Assembly (NCBI RefSeq): GCF_038957035.1
Contig: NZ_CP152412.1
Coordinates: forward strand, 7,746,501 to 7,810,500
DNA: 64,000 bases
Source of the DNA: Bradyrhizobium sp. B097
GTDB lineage: Bacteria; Pseudomonadota; Alphaproteobacteria; Rhizobiales; Xanthobacteraceae
Direction of reading: 5' to 3'
Shown here: positions 8,626-17,507 of the stretch, in pieces
Numbering within the stretch: position 1 is the first letter of the stretch
How the letters are laid out: every line of letters begins with the position of its first letter
The notes under the pieces: model-generated
What the model saw: the letters and a program-made list of their open reading frames with translations, nothing else
Told to the model about the DNA's origin: nothing
The model's database searches: none
Made by a program: the position numbers and the translations under genes

Positions 8626-8661
8626 TCAGAATGAGGACGCAGCTTCGCATTCTCTCGCGAC

Positions 8662-9594
8662 CTAAGCCGCGCGCAGCACCGCATCGACGACCAGGCTCGC
8701 GAACAGGATGAAGCCGGCGTCGCGGTTGGATTTGAAGATGCGCAGGCAGAGCGCGGGATCGCTGGTGTCGAGCCGGCGGACCTGCCAGGCGAGATGCAGC
8801 GCGAATGCCGCAAGGCCGATCCAGGCCGGCCAGCGCGCGCCCGCAAGCGCGAATGCCGCGCCGATCAGCAGCACGGCGAGACCGTAGAAAATCACCAGCG
8901 CGCGATGGGTGCGTGCGCCGAACAGGCGCGCGGTGGATTTGACGCCGATCAGCGCATCATCCTCGGCGTCCTGATGCGCGTAGATGGTGTCGTAGGCGAT
9001 CACCCAGGCGATCGATCCGGCGTAGAGCGCGATCGCGGCCGCATCGATGCGCTCCAAGGTCACCGCAAAGCCCATCAGGGCGCCGTAGGAAAAGGCGAGG
9101 CCGAGCACGACCTGCGGCCACCAGGTGATCCGCTTCATGAACGGGTAGATCGCGACGATCACGAGCGAGGCGATGCCGGTCATGATCGCGAAGCGGTTGA
9201 ACTGCAGCAGCACGGCAAGCCCGATCAGCGCCTGCAGGACCATGAAGACCACAGCCTGCGTCACCGTGACCTGCCCGGCCGGGATCGGCCGCGACCGCGT
9301 GCGCTCGACCTTGGCGTCGAGATCGCGATCGGTGATGTCGTTCCAGGTGCAGCCCGCGCCGCGCATCACGAACGCGCCGATGAAGAACAGCAGCACGACG
9401 AGCGGGAGCGAGCGAACATCGTGCGCGACGCCGGCGGCGAGCGCCGCCGACCACCAGCACGGCATCAACAACAGCCAGGAGCCGATCGGCCGGTCATAGC
9501 GTGCAAGCCGCAGATAGGGCCGCGACCAGACCGGCGCATGGGTGTCCACCCAGTTGCCTGTGGAGTCGGCAACGCGGGCGGAGACATCGCTCAT
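8662..9594 (-). CDS. ubiA: 4-hydroxybenzoate polyprenyltransferase
   Basis: UbiA attaches the polyprenyl chain to 4-hydroxybenzoate, the membrane-bound step of ubiquinone synthesis. The 310-residue protein has the two aspartate-rich Mg-prenyl-diphosphate motifs: NDITDRDLD at 85-93 and DTIYAHQDAEDD near residue 200. It has about eight hydrophobic helices (for example LPLVVLLFFIGAFVM, AIMTGIASLVIVAIYPF, ALVIFYGLAVLLIGAAFAL). The start ATG at 9594 gives a 35-residue soluble N-terminus, typical for rhizobial forms. It follows the 244-residue secreted protein gene, read in the same direction, by a 39-bp gap, and its 3' end is bordered by palindromic repeats. Confidence 0.93.
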   Translation of the reverse strand: MSDVSARVADSTGNWVDTHAPVWSRPYLRLARYDRPIGSWLLLMPCWWSAALAAGVAHDVRSLPLVVLLFFIGAFVMRGAGCTWNDITDRDLDAKVERTRSRPIPAGQVTVTQAVVFMVLQALIGLAVLLQFNRFAIMTGIASLVIVAIYPFMKRITWWPQVVLGLAFSYGALMGFAVTLERIDAAAIALYAGSIAWVIAYDTIYAHQDAEDDALIGVKSTARLFGARTHRALVIFYGLAVLLIGAAFALAGARWPAWIGLAAFALHLAWQVRRLDTSDPALCLRIFKSNRDAGFILFASLVVDAVLRAA

Positions 9595-9633
9595 GAATGC
9601 GTGATCATTGGCTGGTCAATCATCGGCGCCCAA

Positions 9634-10368
9634 TCATCGGGTCAGGACGTTGCCGTTCAAGGTGTCGAAGGTGCTGCCGCCCTTCTTGGTCGGCGTCGCT
9701 TCCGGCAGCGAGGCGGACGAGCCGAGCACGTCGCTCAGCGACGGCCCCGCAGGCCCGCGCGGCTGCGCCGCCGCCTGCTCCGCGACGTTGCAGACCTTCT
9801 TCAGCAGCGCCTCGGTATTCTTGTGGCCGTTCTTGAGCTGATCGGAGATCTGCGGCGGGATCCCGCACTTCGACGCGTTGGTGTCAACGTATTTGATCAT
9901 CTTGATTTCGGCCTGGCTGTAATTGCCGATCAGCTTGCAGGCCTCCTGGGGGCTGGCGTGCCGGTCGCTCGCCGCCTTGATCGCCTTGCCGCGCCGCTCG
10001 GTCTCCTCGCGCAGCGGGACGAAATCCTTCATGCAGGCGTCACCGGCGGCGCCGCCACCGGCGCCGGGCGGGGGCGGCGGAGACGACAGACCGCCGCCGG
10101 CGATGGGAGCCGCACCACTGCTCGGAAATGGCGACGGCGCGCCGCCGACCCTGGCCGCGGGCGCGCCGTTGACCGGCGGAAACGCAGGATCCGGAGCGGT
10201 GCTCGCCCGGCTTGGGCGCGCGCCGTTCACCGGCGGGAACGCGGGGTCCGACGCGGTGCCAGCCTGGCCTTGATTGGGCAGCGGCGCCGGAAAGGCGCTC
10301 TGGGCCGCGGCGTGCCCCGCAGACAGGGCGGTCGCGGCAACGGTCAGCACGATCAGTCGGCGGATCAT
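9634..10368 (-). CDS. Secreted proline-rich protein of unknown function
   Basis: I do not recognise a named family. The 244-residue protein starts at the ATG at 10368, which opens into a signal peptide (MIRRLIVLTVAATALSAGHA, then AAQS). Residues from about 20 to 110 are a Pro/Gly/Ala-rich linker holding two near-identical units DPAFPPVNGA. The C-terminal half is a compact alpha-helical domain with three cysteines (DACMKDF, EACKLIG, ASKCGIPP and a later KVCNVAEQ), which could form disulfides in the periplasm. I recall similar proteins as conserved hypotheticals in Bradyrhizobium and Rhodopseudomonas. The gene lies just upstream of ubiA on the same strand. Confidence 0.7.
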   Translation of the reverse strand: MIRRLIVLTVAATALSAGHAAAQSAFPAPLPNQGQAGTASDPAFPPVNGARPSRASTAPDPAFPPVNGAPAARVGGAPSPFPSSGAAPIAGGGLSSPPPPPGAGGGAAGDACMKDFVPLREETERRGKAIKAASDRHASPQEACKLIGNYSQAEIKMIKYVDTNASKCGIPPQISDQLKNGHKNTEALLKKVCNVAEQAAAQPRGPAGPSLSDVLGSSASLPEATPTKKGGSTFDTLNGNVLTR

Positions 10369-10939
10369 CGAGGGTGTTTCTCCGGCAAAAGGTCCAGGCA
10401 ACCCCAGCGCAACAAAACGAAGCAACGAAATTTGGGGGCGTTTTACGATTCCTGTGAGCCCTTAACAACCCGTGGATTTGGGCGACAGCGCGGCGTAGGG
10501 CCACACCGGCCACATTAAATTGTTCCCCGATTTGAAGCCTTTAGGCCGCGAACGGCGGTAAAACCGGGCCATCGAGTGTGCCTGAACACGATTTTTGGTC
10601 ATGCCTCGGTTTGAATTTGCGGCCCCACACCGTCCGAACAACAAAAGGGGCCGCGTGCAAGCGACCCCCCCCCCCCCGGACTTCAAAAATGACTTGGTGA
10701 CAGAAGCAATATATCGACACCACTGTAGTAGTTGGCCGGAGCGTTCCTGACGAGTCCGAGGGACTACGGTGTCGCGAGGCTTGGTTAACTTCCCCCGCCC
10801 CCCGCCGCATTGAAGCGACCTTGGCGCTGGCGCCCGATGTCAGTCATGGAATCTGACGATCCCTCCGATCGCAAATCAGCAGCAGTGGGCGATACTTGGC
10901 AGCACCTTTGGACTAGAACGCGGCTCAGGAACCTAGGAC
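10369..10939. other. Long non-coding region with a 13-C homopolymer
   Basis: About 570 bp separate the divergent secreted-protein gene and rsmE. No convincing gene is present; the reading frames here lack family character and ribosome-binding sites. The notable feature is an uninterrupted run of 13 C at 10665-10677, followed by a second C-rich stretch near 10792-10803. The region must contain both divergent promoters; an untranslated RNA is possible but I see no clear terminator. Confidence 0.5.
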
Positions 10940-11737
10940 ATGCCTGAACTCGATTTTCGCAGCCCCCGCCTGTTTGTCGATGCCGCGCTCGGTGCCGGCG
11001 CGATCGTCTCGCTCGAACGCGACCAGAGCAACTATCTCGGCAACGTGCTTCGGCTTGCCGCCGGCGACACCGTGCTGGTGTTCAACGGGCGTGATGGCGA
11101 ATGGCGCGCGGAGATTTCCGGCCGCAAGCGGGCCGACACGCTGACGATCGCGGCGCAGACCCGCCCGCAGGACCGCCTGCCCGACGTCGCTTGCGTGTTC
11201 GCGCCGCTGAAACATGCGCGGCTCGACTACATGGTGCAGAAGGCGGTCGAGATGGGCGCGGCACGGCTGGTGCCGGTGCTGACGCGCTTCACCCAGGTAT
11301 CGCGGGTCAATGGCGAGCGGATGCGCGCCAATGTGGTCGAAGCCGCCGAGCAATGCGGCATCATCTCGCTTGCCGAGGTGGCCGATCCCCTCCCGCTCGA
11401 ACGTTTCCTGGCGGGGCGCGATTCGGCGCGGCTTCTGGTGTTCTGCGACGAGGCGGCCGAAGTGGCAAACCCGGTGCAGGCGTTGCAGGCGGCGACCGCC
11501 GCAAACGGCGGGATCGACGTGCTGATCGGCCCCGAGGGCGGCTTTGCCGAGGAAGAGCGCGCGCTGCTGCTGCGCCAGCCCAACATCCTCCGTCTCGCGC
11601 TTGGGCCGCGCATCCTGCGCGCCGACACCGCCGCCGTCGCCGCGCTGGCGCTGGTGCAGGCGGCGCTGGGGGATTGGGGAGGTCGTGATGGACGCATCGG
11701 CGGAAGGGTTCCCTCCCCCCTTGCGGGGGAGGGTTAG
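10940..11737 (+). CDS. rsmE: 16S rRNA (uracil(1498)-N3)-methyltransferase
   Basis: RsmE methylates U1498 of 16S rRNA in assembled 30S subunits using S-adenosylmethionine; it is a SPOUT-fold enzyme that works as a dimer. The 265-residue protein shows an N-terminal PUA-like domain (residues 1-70) and the trefoil-knot motifs LIGPEGGFAEEE near 195 and LALGPRILRADTAAVAALAL near 220. The usual family end is reached at GDW near residue 246; the last 19 residues (GGRDGRIGGRVPSPLAGEG) read into an intergenic palindrome, which supplies the TAG stop. The extra tail is therefore probably neutral. The start ATG at 10940 follows AACCTAGGAC. Confidence 0.92.
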   Translation: MPELDFRSPRLFVDAALGAGAIVSLERDQSNYLGNVLRLAAGDTVLVFNGRDGEWRAEISGRKRADTLTIAAQTRPQDRLPDVACVFAPLKHARLDYMVQKAVEMGAARLVPVLTRFTQVSRVNGERMRANVVEAAEQCGIISLAEVADPLPLERFLAGRDSARLLVFCDEAAEVANPVQALQAATAANGGIDVLIGPEGGFAEEERALLLRQPNILRLALGPRILRADTAAVAALALVQAALGDWGGRDGRIGGRVPSPLAGEG

Positions 11738-11900
11738 GGAGAGGGGTGCCGCTTGCTCCGCCGCGTGACGGTTCGCGCGGATTCACACTTGCGACGTTCG
11801 CGTTGCAAGAGCCGGATTGCTCGGACCTTGTAGAAATCTCGACCTTTGGAGCCCGGGGCTTACCCCTCTCCCCAACCCTCCCCCGCAAGGGGGGAGGGAG
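11709..11900. repeat. Inverted repeat pair overlapping the rsmE 3' end
   Basis: CCCTCCCCCCTTGCGGGGGA plus GGGTTAGGGAGAGGGG (11711-11746) returns inverted at 11862-11900 (CCCCTCTCCCCAACCCTCCC plus CCGCAAGGGG). The pair encloses about 115 bp with no gene. It belongs to the rhizobial palindromic repeat class seen elsewhere in this window and invades the rsmE coding end. The remainder up to hisZ (to 12101) shows nothing else recognisable. Confidence 0.8.
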
Positions 11901-12101
11901 CCTGAGAGGCGTGCTCACATCACTCGCAATTCGGCGTGCCCGGCCCCTAGCCAAGCCGTCGCAAAATCGTTAACGAACCCAATCATTAAGCCACTTGGCT
12001 GATCCCTGTCGAAACCCTGATGCGGCCATGCTAAGGGCTCCGCCAACACCACCCATGGAACCCCCTCCGGAACGCGATTTCGGAGCGAATTGGACGTCGA
12101 G

Positions 12102-13292
12102 ATGAGCGAAGCTGCCGCACCACGACCCGCCGCCGGATCCGCCCCAGGAGCGGCTTCTGGTTCGGCCTTTTGGGCGGATGCGCTGCTGGCCTCGTTCGCG
12201 CAGGCCGGTTATCTCAGGTCCGAACCCGCGATCCTGCAGCCGGCCGAGCCGTTCCTCGACCTGTCCGGCGAGGACATCCGCAAAAGTCTGTATCTGACGA
12301 CCGACCCGAGCGGCGAGGAACTCTGCCTGCGTCCGGATCTCACGATCCCGGTGGCGCGCGACTACCTCGCCTCGCTCCGCGCCGGCCAGCCGGCCGGCTT
12401 CAGCTATCTCGGCCCGGTGTTCCGCTATCGCGACGGCCAGCCGAGCCAGTTCCTGCAGGCCGGCATCGAATCCTTCGGGCGGCAGGACCGCGCCGCGGCC
12501 GACGCCGAGATGCTGGCGCTGGCGCTGGAGGCAACCACGGCCTTCGGGTTGACCGATGTCGAGATCCGCACCGGCGACGTCGCGCTGTTCAACGCGCTGA
12601 TCGATGCGCTCGAGCTCTATCCGGTGTGGCGGCGCCGGCTGATCAAGGACTTCAACCGCAAGGTTTCGCTGACCGACGACATCGAGCAGCTGACATTGGC
12701 GACCGCGCCGGGCCGCAACGAATATGAGGGCGTGCTCGCGGCCCTCGCCGGCTCCGACCGCAAGGCGGCGCTGGCGCTGGTCACCGATCTGATGTCGATC
12801 GCCGGCACCACCAATGTCGGCGGCCGCACCGTTGCCGAGATCGCCGACCGCTTCCTCGAGCAATCGACGCTGAAGGGCGGCGCGCTGCCGCGCGATGCGC
12901 TCGCCACCATCAAGCGCTTCCTCGCGATATCGGGCGATCCCGACGACGCAATCGCGCAGCTGCGCGCGCTCGCCGCCGACGCCAGGCTCGACCTTGCCGC
13001 GGCGATCGACCAGTTCGAAAGCCGGGTCGGCTTCATGGCGGCGCGCGGCATCGACATAAGGAAGACGCGGTTCGCGACCGCGTTCGGCCGCGGCCTCGAC
13101 TATTACACCGGCTTCGAGTTCGAGCTGCACGCCAAGGGCAACGGCGCCGAGCCGCTGGTCGCGGGCGGCCGCTATGACGGGCTGATGTCGCAGCTCGGCT
13201 CGGCGAGCCCGATCCCCGCGGTCGGCTTCTCGGTCTGGATCGAGGCGATGACCCGGCATGGCAAGGCCGGCGCCACGGGAGGCGCCCAATGA
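12102..13292 (+). CDS. hisZ: ATP phosphoribosyltransferase regulatory subunit
   Basis: HisZ is a class II aminoacyl-tRNA synthetase paralogue that pairs with HisG to form the first enzyme of histidine synthesis and provides allosteric control by histidine. This protein has the synthetase-like motif 1/2 region ([20 protein letters not shown], then [10 protein letters not shown] and [13 protein letters not shown]) and the C-terminal motif [13 protein letters not shown] with AGGRYDGL. I use the ATG at 12102 (396 residues); an in-frame TTG at 12090 is possible. The stop overlaps the hisG start by four bases (ATGA), showing translational coupling. Confidence 0.92.
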   Translation: MSEAAAPRPAAGSAPGAASGSAFWADALLASFAQAGYLRSEPAILQPAEPFLDLSGEDIRKSLYLTTDPSGEELCLRPDLTIPVARDYLASLRAGQPAGFSYLGPVFRYRDGQPSQFLQAGIESFGRQDRAAADAEMLALALEATTAFGLTDVEIRTGDVALFNALIDALELYPVWRRRLIKDFNRKVSLTDDIEQLTLATAPGRNEYEGVLAALAGSDRKAALALVTDLMSIAGTTNVGGRTVAEIADRFLEQSTLKGGALPRDALATIKRFLAISGDPDDAIAQLRALAADARLDLAAAIDQFESRVGFMAARGIDIRKTRFATAFGRGLDYYTGFEFELHAKGNGAEPLVAGGRYDGLMSQLGSASPIPAVGFSVWIEAMTRHGKAGATGGAQ

Positions 13293-14266
13293 GCACGCCG
13301 TTCGTCGTCGCCGTTCCCTCCAAGGGACGCTTGCAGGAAAACGCGGAAAGCTTCTTCGCCCGCGCCGGGCTGACCCTGTCGAAGGCCGGCGGCGCGCGCG
13401 ACTATCGCGGCACCATCGCGGGTGTCGACAATGTCGAGATCGCCTATCTGTCGGCCAGCGAGATCGCGGCCAACCTGGCGCGCGGCTCGGTGCATCTCGG
13501 CGTCACCGGCGAGGATCTGGTGCGCGAGAGCATTCCCGATGCCGACAAGCGCGTGCTGATGATCGAGGGCCTCGGCTTCGGCTATGCCAATGTCGTGGTC
13601 GCGGTGCCGCAGGCCTGGATCGACGTCCGCACCATGGCCGACCTCGACGACGTCGCCTCGGGCTTCCGCGAGCAGCACAATCACCGCATGCGGGTTGCGA
13701 CCAAATACATCAACCTGACGCGCGGCTTCTTTGCCAAGCACGGCGTCGGGGACTACCGCATCGTGGAGAGCGCCGGCGCCACCGAGGGCGCGCCCGCGGC
13801 CGGCACCGCCGAGCTGATCGTCGACATCACGACCACGGGCGCAACGCTCGCCGCCAACGGGCTCAAGGTGCTCGACGACGGCGTGATGCTGCGCAGCCAG
13901 GCCAACCTCGTCGCCTCCCGCGATGCCGACTGGTCGACCGGCGCCCGCGAGACCGCGCGCGTCATCCTCGACCACATCGCCGCCCGCGCCCGCGCCAGCA
14001 AATACCGCGAGGTGCGTACTCGCTTCGCCGGCTGCAACGACGCGCTGCTGTCCGAGGCGCATACCCGCTTCGGCGTGGTCGCCCCGTTCGGCAGCCCGAC
14101 CTCGTCGGGCATGCTGACGCTGCACTGCCCACCGGGCAAGCTTTACGCGCTCGGCAGCTTCCTGCGCGAGCACGGCGCCGAAACCGTGTCGGTGGTGTCG
14201 CTGGACTACGTGTTCGACCGCGAGAACCCGCTGTTCGCCAAACTCGAGGCGTTCCTGCGACAATGA
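13289..14266 (+). CDS. hisG: ATP phosphoribosyltransferase catalytic subunit
   Basis: HisG condenses ATP and PRPP to phosphoribosyl-ATP, the committed step of histidine synthesis. The 325-residue protein contains [13 protein letters not shown] at the N-terminus, the [12 protein letters not shown] segment, and the PRPP loop [20 protein letters not shown] near 155-175. HisZ-dependent enzymes are usually short (about 210-230 residues); this one has an additional C-terminal stretch of about 100 residues ([20 protein letters not shown] and [14 protein letters not shown]), as I recall for Bradyrhizobium. The gene overlaps hisZ by four bases, so both forms of control machinery may be present. Confidence 0.93.
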   Translation: MSTPFVVAVPSKGRLQENAESFFARAGLTLSKAGGARDYRGTIAGVDNVEIAYLSASEIAANLARGSVHLGVTGEDLVRESIPDADKRVLMIEGLGFGYANVVVAVPQAWIDVRTMADLDDVASGFREQHNHRMRVATKYINLTRGFFAKHGVGDYRIVESAGATEGAPAAGTAELIVDITTTGATLAANGLKVLDDGVMLRSQANLVASRDADWSTGARETARVILDHIAARARASKYREVRTRFAGCNDALLSEAHTRFGVVAPFGSPTSSGMLTLHCPPGKLYALGSFLREHGAETVSVVSLDYVFDRENPLFAKLEAFLRQ

Positions 14267-14337
14267 GCAGGCGGGGCCGTTCATGTTGGCGACAGCCGGC
14301 CGTCGGTACCATATTGTGTTCATGATCTCTCGTTGTG

Positions 14338-14390
14338 ACGTGTTTTCTTTCACGCGAACCGGAACCCGATTTCGGTGGAAAACGCTCTAG
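14338..14390. repeat. Dispersed rhizobial repeat, copy 1
   Basis: GACGTGTTTTCTTTCACGCG then AACCGGAACC and a matching GGAAAACGCTCTAG form the interrupted palindrome seen again at 16311-16375 and 52391-52443. It lies between hisG and the GT2 gene, whose start is only 17 bp further, so it may lie in the 5' leader. Confidence 0.8.
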
Positions 14391-14406
14391 TTCTGGAACC
14401 TGACCG

Positions 14407-15453
14407 ATGATGCTGGGCTCTGACGTTTCCAGCCTGACCACAACCGCCAAGACCGCCGCCGCGCAGGGTCTGTCCATCGTCGTGCCTGTCTACAACGAGG
14501 CCGCCGGGCTTGTGGCGCTGCACCAACGGCTGATCGACCTCGCCAGCTCACTGCGCGCCCGCTACGGCCTTAACTGCGAAGTGGTCTATGTCGACGACGG
14601 CAGCGCGGACAACACGCTGGCGATCGCGCGCGGCCTGCCCGCCGACGGGCTCGACCTGCAGGTGGTGTCGCTGTCGCGCAATTTCGGCAAGGAGGCAGCG
14701 CTGATGGCCGGCCTCGACCACGCCCGCCGCGGTGCGGTGCTGTTCATGGATGGCGACGGCCAGCATCCGCCGACCCTGGTCGAGCAACTGGTCGCGCACT
14801 GGATCGATGACGGCTACGACGTGGTCTACACGGCGAAGGCGCATCGCGACAATGAATCGGCGTTGCGGCGGCTTTCCGTGCGCGGCTTCTACGCGCTGAT
14901 CAACTGGGGCGCGCGGCAGAAGATTCCCGAGGATGCCGGCGACTTCCGCCTGCTGTCACCGCGCGCGGCGCTGGCGCTGCGGCAATTGCCGGAGCGCAAC
15001 CGCTTCTTCAAGGGCCTCGCGAGCTGGATCGGCTTCAAGCAGATCCGCGTCGACTACGAGCCGGCACCGCGCGCGCATGGCGTCACCACCTTCAATGCCG
15101 GCCGGCTGATCGGCCTGTCGATCGAGGGCCTGACCTCGTTCTCGGTGGCGCCGCTGCGCTTCGCCAGCCTGCTCGGCGCGCTGCTCGCAGGCGCGGCGTT
15201 CCTGTTCGGCCTCTCGATCCTGTGGGAAGTGCTGACCACCGGCAAGCAGGTCCCCGGCTATCCGTCGCTGATGATCGGCGTGATGACGATCGGCGGCGTG
15301 CAGCTGATCATGATCGGCATCGTCGGCGAATATATCGGCAAGATCCTCTCCGAATTGAAGGCACGGCCGATCTACTTCGTCGCCGAGCATACCGAGAAGC
15401 ACGCCGACGGCGGCGCGGCGCAGAGCGCCACCGAGCGGACCGCGGCCGAATGA
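14407..15453 (+). CDS. Family 2 glycosyltransferase with two C-terminal membrane helices
   Basis: This is a polyisoprenyl-phosphate sugar transferase-like GT2 enzyme, 348 residues. The nucleotide-sugar motifs are SIVVPVYNE at 23-31, YVDDGSADNT at 61-70 and FMDGDGQHPP at 113-122; the later EDAGDFRLLS and ERNRFFKGL (QxxRW-like region) are also typical. Two hydrophobic helices lie near 258-278 and 292-315. The layout matches DPM1/GtrB/ArnC-type enzymes that load a sugar onto undecaprenyl phosphate. The stop overlaps the start of the ChbG/HpnK-family deacetylase (ATGA), so the two probably act on the same glycolipid; the sugar is unknown. Confidence 0.85.
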   Translation: MMLGSDVSSLTTTAKTAAAQGLSIVVPVYNEAAGLVALHQRLIDLASSLRARYGLNCEVVYVDDGSADNTLAIARGLPADGLDLQVVSLSRNFGKEAALMAGLDHARRGAVLFMDGDGQHPPTLVEQLVAHWIDDGYDVVYTAKAHRDNESALRRLSVRGFYALINWGARQKIPEDAGDFRLLSPRAALALRQLPERNRFFKGLASWIGFKQIRVDYEPAPRAHGVTTFNAGRLIGLSIEGLTSFSVAPLRFASLLGALLAGAAFLFGLSILWEVLTTGKQVPGYPSLMIGVMTIGGVQLIMIGIVGEYIGKILSELKARPIYFVAEHTEKHADGGAAQSATERTAAE

Positions 15454-16292
15454 GCGAAGTTTCGCCGCGCCGGATCTGGCTGTGTGCTGACGATTATGGC
15501 TTGAGCGATGGCGTCAACCGCGCGATCCGCGACCTGATCGAGCGCGGCCGCCTCAATGCGACGTCGGTGATGATGGTGACGCCGGCGATCGGCCGCGAGG
15601 CGGCGGCCGCGCTGCAGGCTTCGGTGGCGAAAAGCCCGCGCTGCGCGATCGGGCTGCATGTGACGCTGACGGCACCGTTCCGGCCGCTGACGATGCATTT
15701 CCGTCCGCTCGACGGCGACATGTTCCTGCCCTTCCCAAGGCTGTTGCGCGCCGGATTGATGCACCGGCTCGACGCCGATCTGGTCCATGCCGAGGTGCTG
15801 GCGCAGCTCGACGCCTTCCACGAACTGTTCGGCCGTGCACCCGATTTCGTCGACGGCCACCAGCACGCGCAGCTGTTCCCGCAGGTGCGCGACGGCTTCC
15901 TGCGCGCCGTGAAGGAACGCGCGCCAGACGCCTGGGTGCGGCAGTGCGGACGCGAAGGACCCCTCGCACGTCAGCTGGCGGCGCCGAAGGCTTTGGTGCT
16001 GAACGTGCTCAGCACGCAATTCCGGATCAAGGCCCAGCGATCGGGCCTGCATTTCAACCCGGCCTTCGCCGGCGCCTATGATTTTACGCGCGGCAGCGAA
16101 TTCGCGGGCCTGATGCAGGGCTTTCTCGACGGCCTGCCGGAGGACGGGCTCGTGATGTGCCATCCCGGTTTCGTCGATGAAACCCTGAAGAACCTCGACC
16201 CGCTGACGACGCAGCGCGAGACCGAACACGCCTATCTCGCAAGCGAGGATTTCCCCGCGCTGCTGGCCCTGAATAAAGTTACACTCGGCTGA
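15450..16292 (+). CDS. ChbG/HpnK family carbohydrate deacetylase
   Basis: This is a YdjC-fold metal-dependent deacetylase, 280 residues from the ATG at 15450, overlapping the upstream GT2 gene by four bases. The metal site is visible: CADDYGLSDG with Asp14-Asp15, GLHVTLT, and VDGHQHAQLFP near 130-141 with a His-x-His. Known members deacetylate N-acetylated sugars (ChbG on chitobiose) or hopanoid-linked glucosamine (HpnK). The GT2 partner suggests that the substrate is a polyprenyl- or lipid-linked N-acetyl sugar, perhaps part of lipid A or hopanoid decoration. I cannot decide between these, so no gene symbol is given. Confidence 0.83.
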   Translation: MSEVSPRRIWLCADDYGLSDGVNRAIRDLIERGRLNATSVMMVTPAIGREAAAALQASVAKSPRCAIGLHVTLTAPFRPLTMHFRPLDGDMFLPFPRLLRAGLMHRLDADLVHAEVLAQLDAFHELFGRAPDFVDGHQHAQLFPQVRDGFLRAVKERAPDAWVRQCGREGPLARQLAAPKALVLNVLSTQFRIKAQRSGLHFNPAFAGAYDFTRGSEFAGLMQGFLDGLPEDGLVMCHPGFVDETLKNLDPLTTQRETEHAYLASEDFPALLALNKVTLG

Positions 16293-16310
16293 CCCTTGTT
16301 TTGACGCGTT

Positions 16311-16375
16311 TTCTTCACGCGAACCGGGATCCACCCCGCATCAAGTGCGGGGCAGGCTTCGCTCGAAAACGCTTT
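16311..16375. repeat. Dispersed rhizobial repeat, copy 2, with inner palindrome
   Basis: The same outer sequence as at 14338 (TTGACGCGTTTTCTTCACGC, GAACCGG, then TTCGCTCGAAAACGCTT), but the middle carries an added palindrome around CCCCGCATCAAGTGCGGGG (16334-16352). It lies between the deacetylase and DUF2076 genes. Confidence 0.8.
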
Positions 16376-16502
16376 GGGTTCACGAAAAGCCGCCGGTCGT
16401 ATTGTCGCATACAGAAATTTAATTCTGGCCCCCACTCCTTGCGCCACAAAGCCCGTCCTACATCAGCCGCGCGCCGATTCGATCGACGCGATGGAGAACG
16501 CC

Positions 16503-17333
16503 ATGACACCGCAAGAACGCCAACTGATTGACGATCTCTTCGACCGGCTCGCCAAGCTGGAGAATGCCCCGCGCGACAGCGAGGCCATGTCCGCGATCAT
16601 GGCCGGCCTGCGCAGCGCGCCGAATGCGGTCTACGCACTGGTGCAGACCGCATTGGTGCAGGACGAAGCGCTGAAGCGCGCCCATGACCGGATCCAGGAG
16701 CTCGAGGCCGCGGTCGGCCAGCAGCAGGGAGCACAGCAGCAGGGCGGCGGCTTCCTCGATTCGATGCGCGATGCGATCTTCGGACAGGGCCAGCAGCAGC
16801 CGCACGGCTCGGTGCCGCCGGTGCGCCCGCCGGATGTTGGCGGCAGCCGCCCGGTCTGGAACTCGGGCCAGGCGATGCAGCAGGCCGGCGGCTACGGCCA
16901 GCCGCCGCAGCAATACGGCCAGCCCCAATACGGCCAACCCTACGGCGGCCAGCAGCCCCCGCCCTTCGGCGGCGGCGCGCCCGGTGGCGGCGGCGGCTCG
17001 TTCCTCGGCACTGCGGCAGCGGCCGCGGCCGGCGTGGTCGGCGGCGGGCTGCTGCTCTCCAGCATCCGCGGCATGATGGGTGGCGGCAGCCATCAATCGC
17101 TGGCCGACGCGGGTGGCTTGGGCGGTTCACGCCCCTGGGGCGGCGACCAGTCGTCGAGCAACCTTGCCCGTGACGCCGGGATCAACGATGTCAGTTCGTC
17201 CGGCCGCGACAGTGATTCCGGCTCGCGCGCCGGCGCGTTCGACCAGGCCCAGGCCGACCGGGACAGTGACGATGATCAAGACGCCGACGACTTCGACGAC
17301 AACGGCGGCGACGACAACAGCGATTACGCGTAA
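16503..17333 (+). CDS. DUF2076 domain-containing protein
   Basis: This 276-residue protein starts MTPQERQLIDDLFDRLAKLE, the characteristic opening of DUF2076, which is why I use the ATG at 16503 (ATG 16491 is an alternative). Residues 1-75 are helical and the domain continues to a Gln/Pro/Gly-rich linker (QQPHGSVPPVRPP, then repeated QYGQPQYGQP units). A Gly/Ala hydrophobic segment (FLGTAAAAAAGVVGGGLLL, near 166-184) may insert in a membrane. The tail is strongly acidic (Asp-rich, ending DDNSDYA). The family is periplasmic or membrane-associated with unknown function. It is followed by a strong terminator. Confidence 0.85.
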   Translation: MTPQERQLIDDLFDRLAKLENAPRDSEAMSAIMAGLRSAPNAVYALVQTALVQDEALKRAHDRIQELEAAVGQQQGAQQQGGGFLDSMRDAIFGQGQQQPHGSVPPVRPPDVGGSRPVWNSGQAMQQAGGYGQPPQQYGQPQYGQPYGGQQPPPFGGGAPGGGGGSFLGTAAAAAAGVVGGGLLLSSIRGMMGGGSHQSLADAGGLGGSRPWGGDQSSSNLARDAGINDVSSSGRDSDSGSRAGAFDQAQADRDSDDDQDADDFDDNGGDDNSDYA

Positions 17334-17351
17334 ACGCGATCGCTGAAACGA

Positions 17352-17386
17352 CAACGGCCGCTCCAATCGAGCGGCCGTTTTGGTTT
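17352..17386 (+). terminator. Rho-independent terminator after DUF2076 gene
   Basis: AACGGCCGCT and AGCGGCCGTT form a 10-bp perfect stem with a 7-base loop, followed by TTTGGTTT. Confidence 0.85.
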
Positions 17387-17395
17387 GATCAATCA

Positions 17396-17482
17396 GTAGC
17401 CCGGATGCAGCGCAGCGCAATCCGGGGCAACTCTATCCGCGGTGAAGCCCGTCCCGGATTTCGCTTCGCTGCATCCGGGCTA
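17396..17482. repeat. Inverted repeat between convergent genes
   Basis: The arms GTAGCCCGGATGCAGCGCAG (17396 on) and CTTCGCTGCATCCGGGCTAC (ending 17482) are inverted copies, enclosing a second internal CCCGGATT/AATCCGGG pair. This is a REP-like element. Confidence 0.8.
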
Positions 17483-17507
17483 CATAGACTCCATCCGGGC
17501 TAAAATC

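Noticed and set aside
8794..10518. 574-codon plus-strand frame over ubiA and the secreted protein
   Set aside because: Crosses two genes antisense and a non-coding region; amino-acid composition unlike a real protein.
11970..13289. 439-codon minus-strand frame opposite hisZ
   Set aside because: Antisense to hisZ-hisG, no domain.
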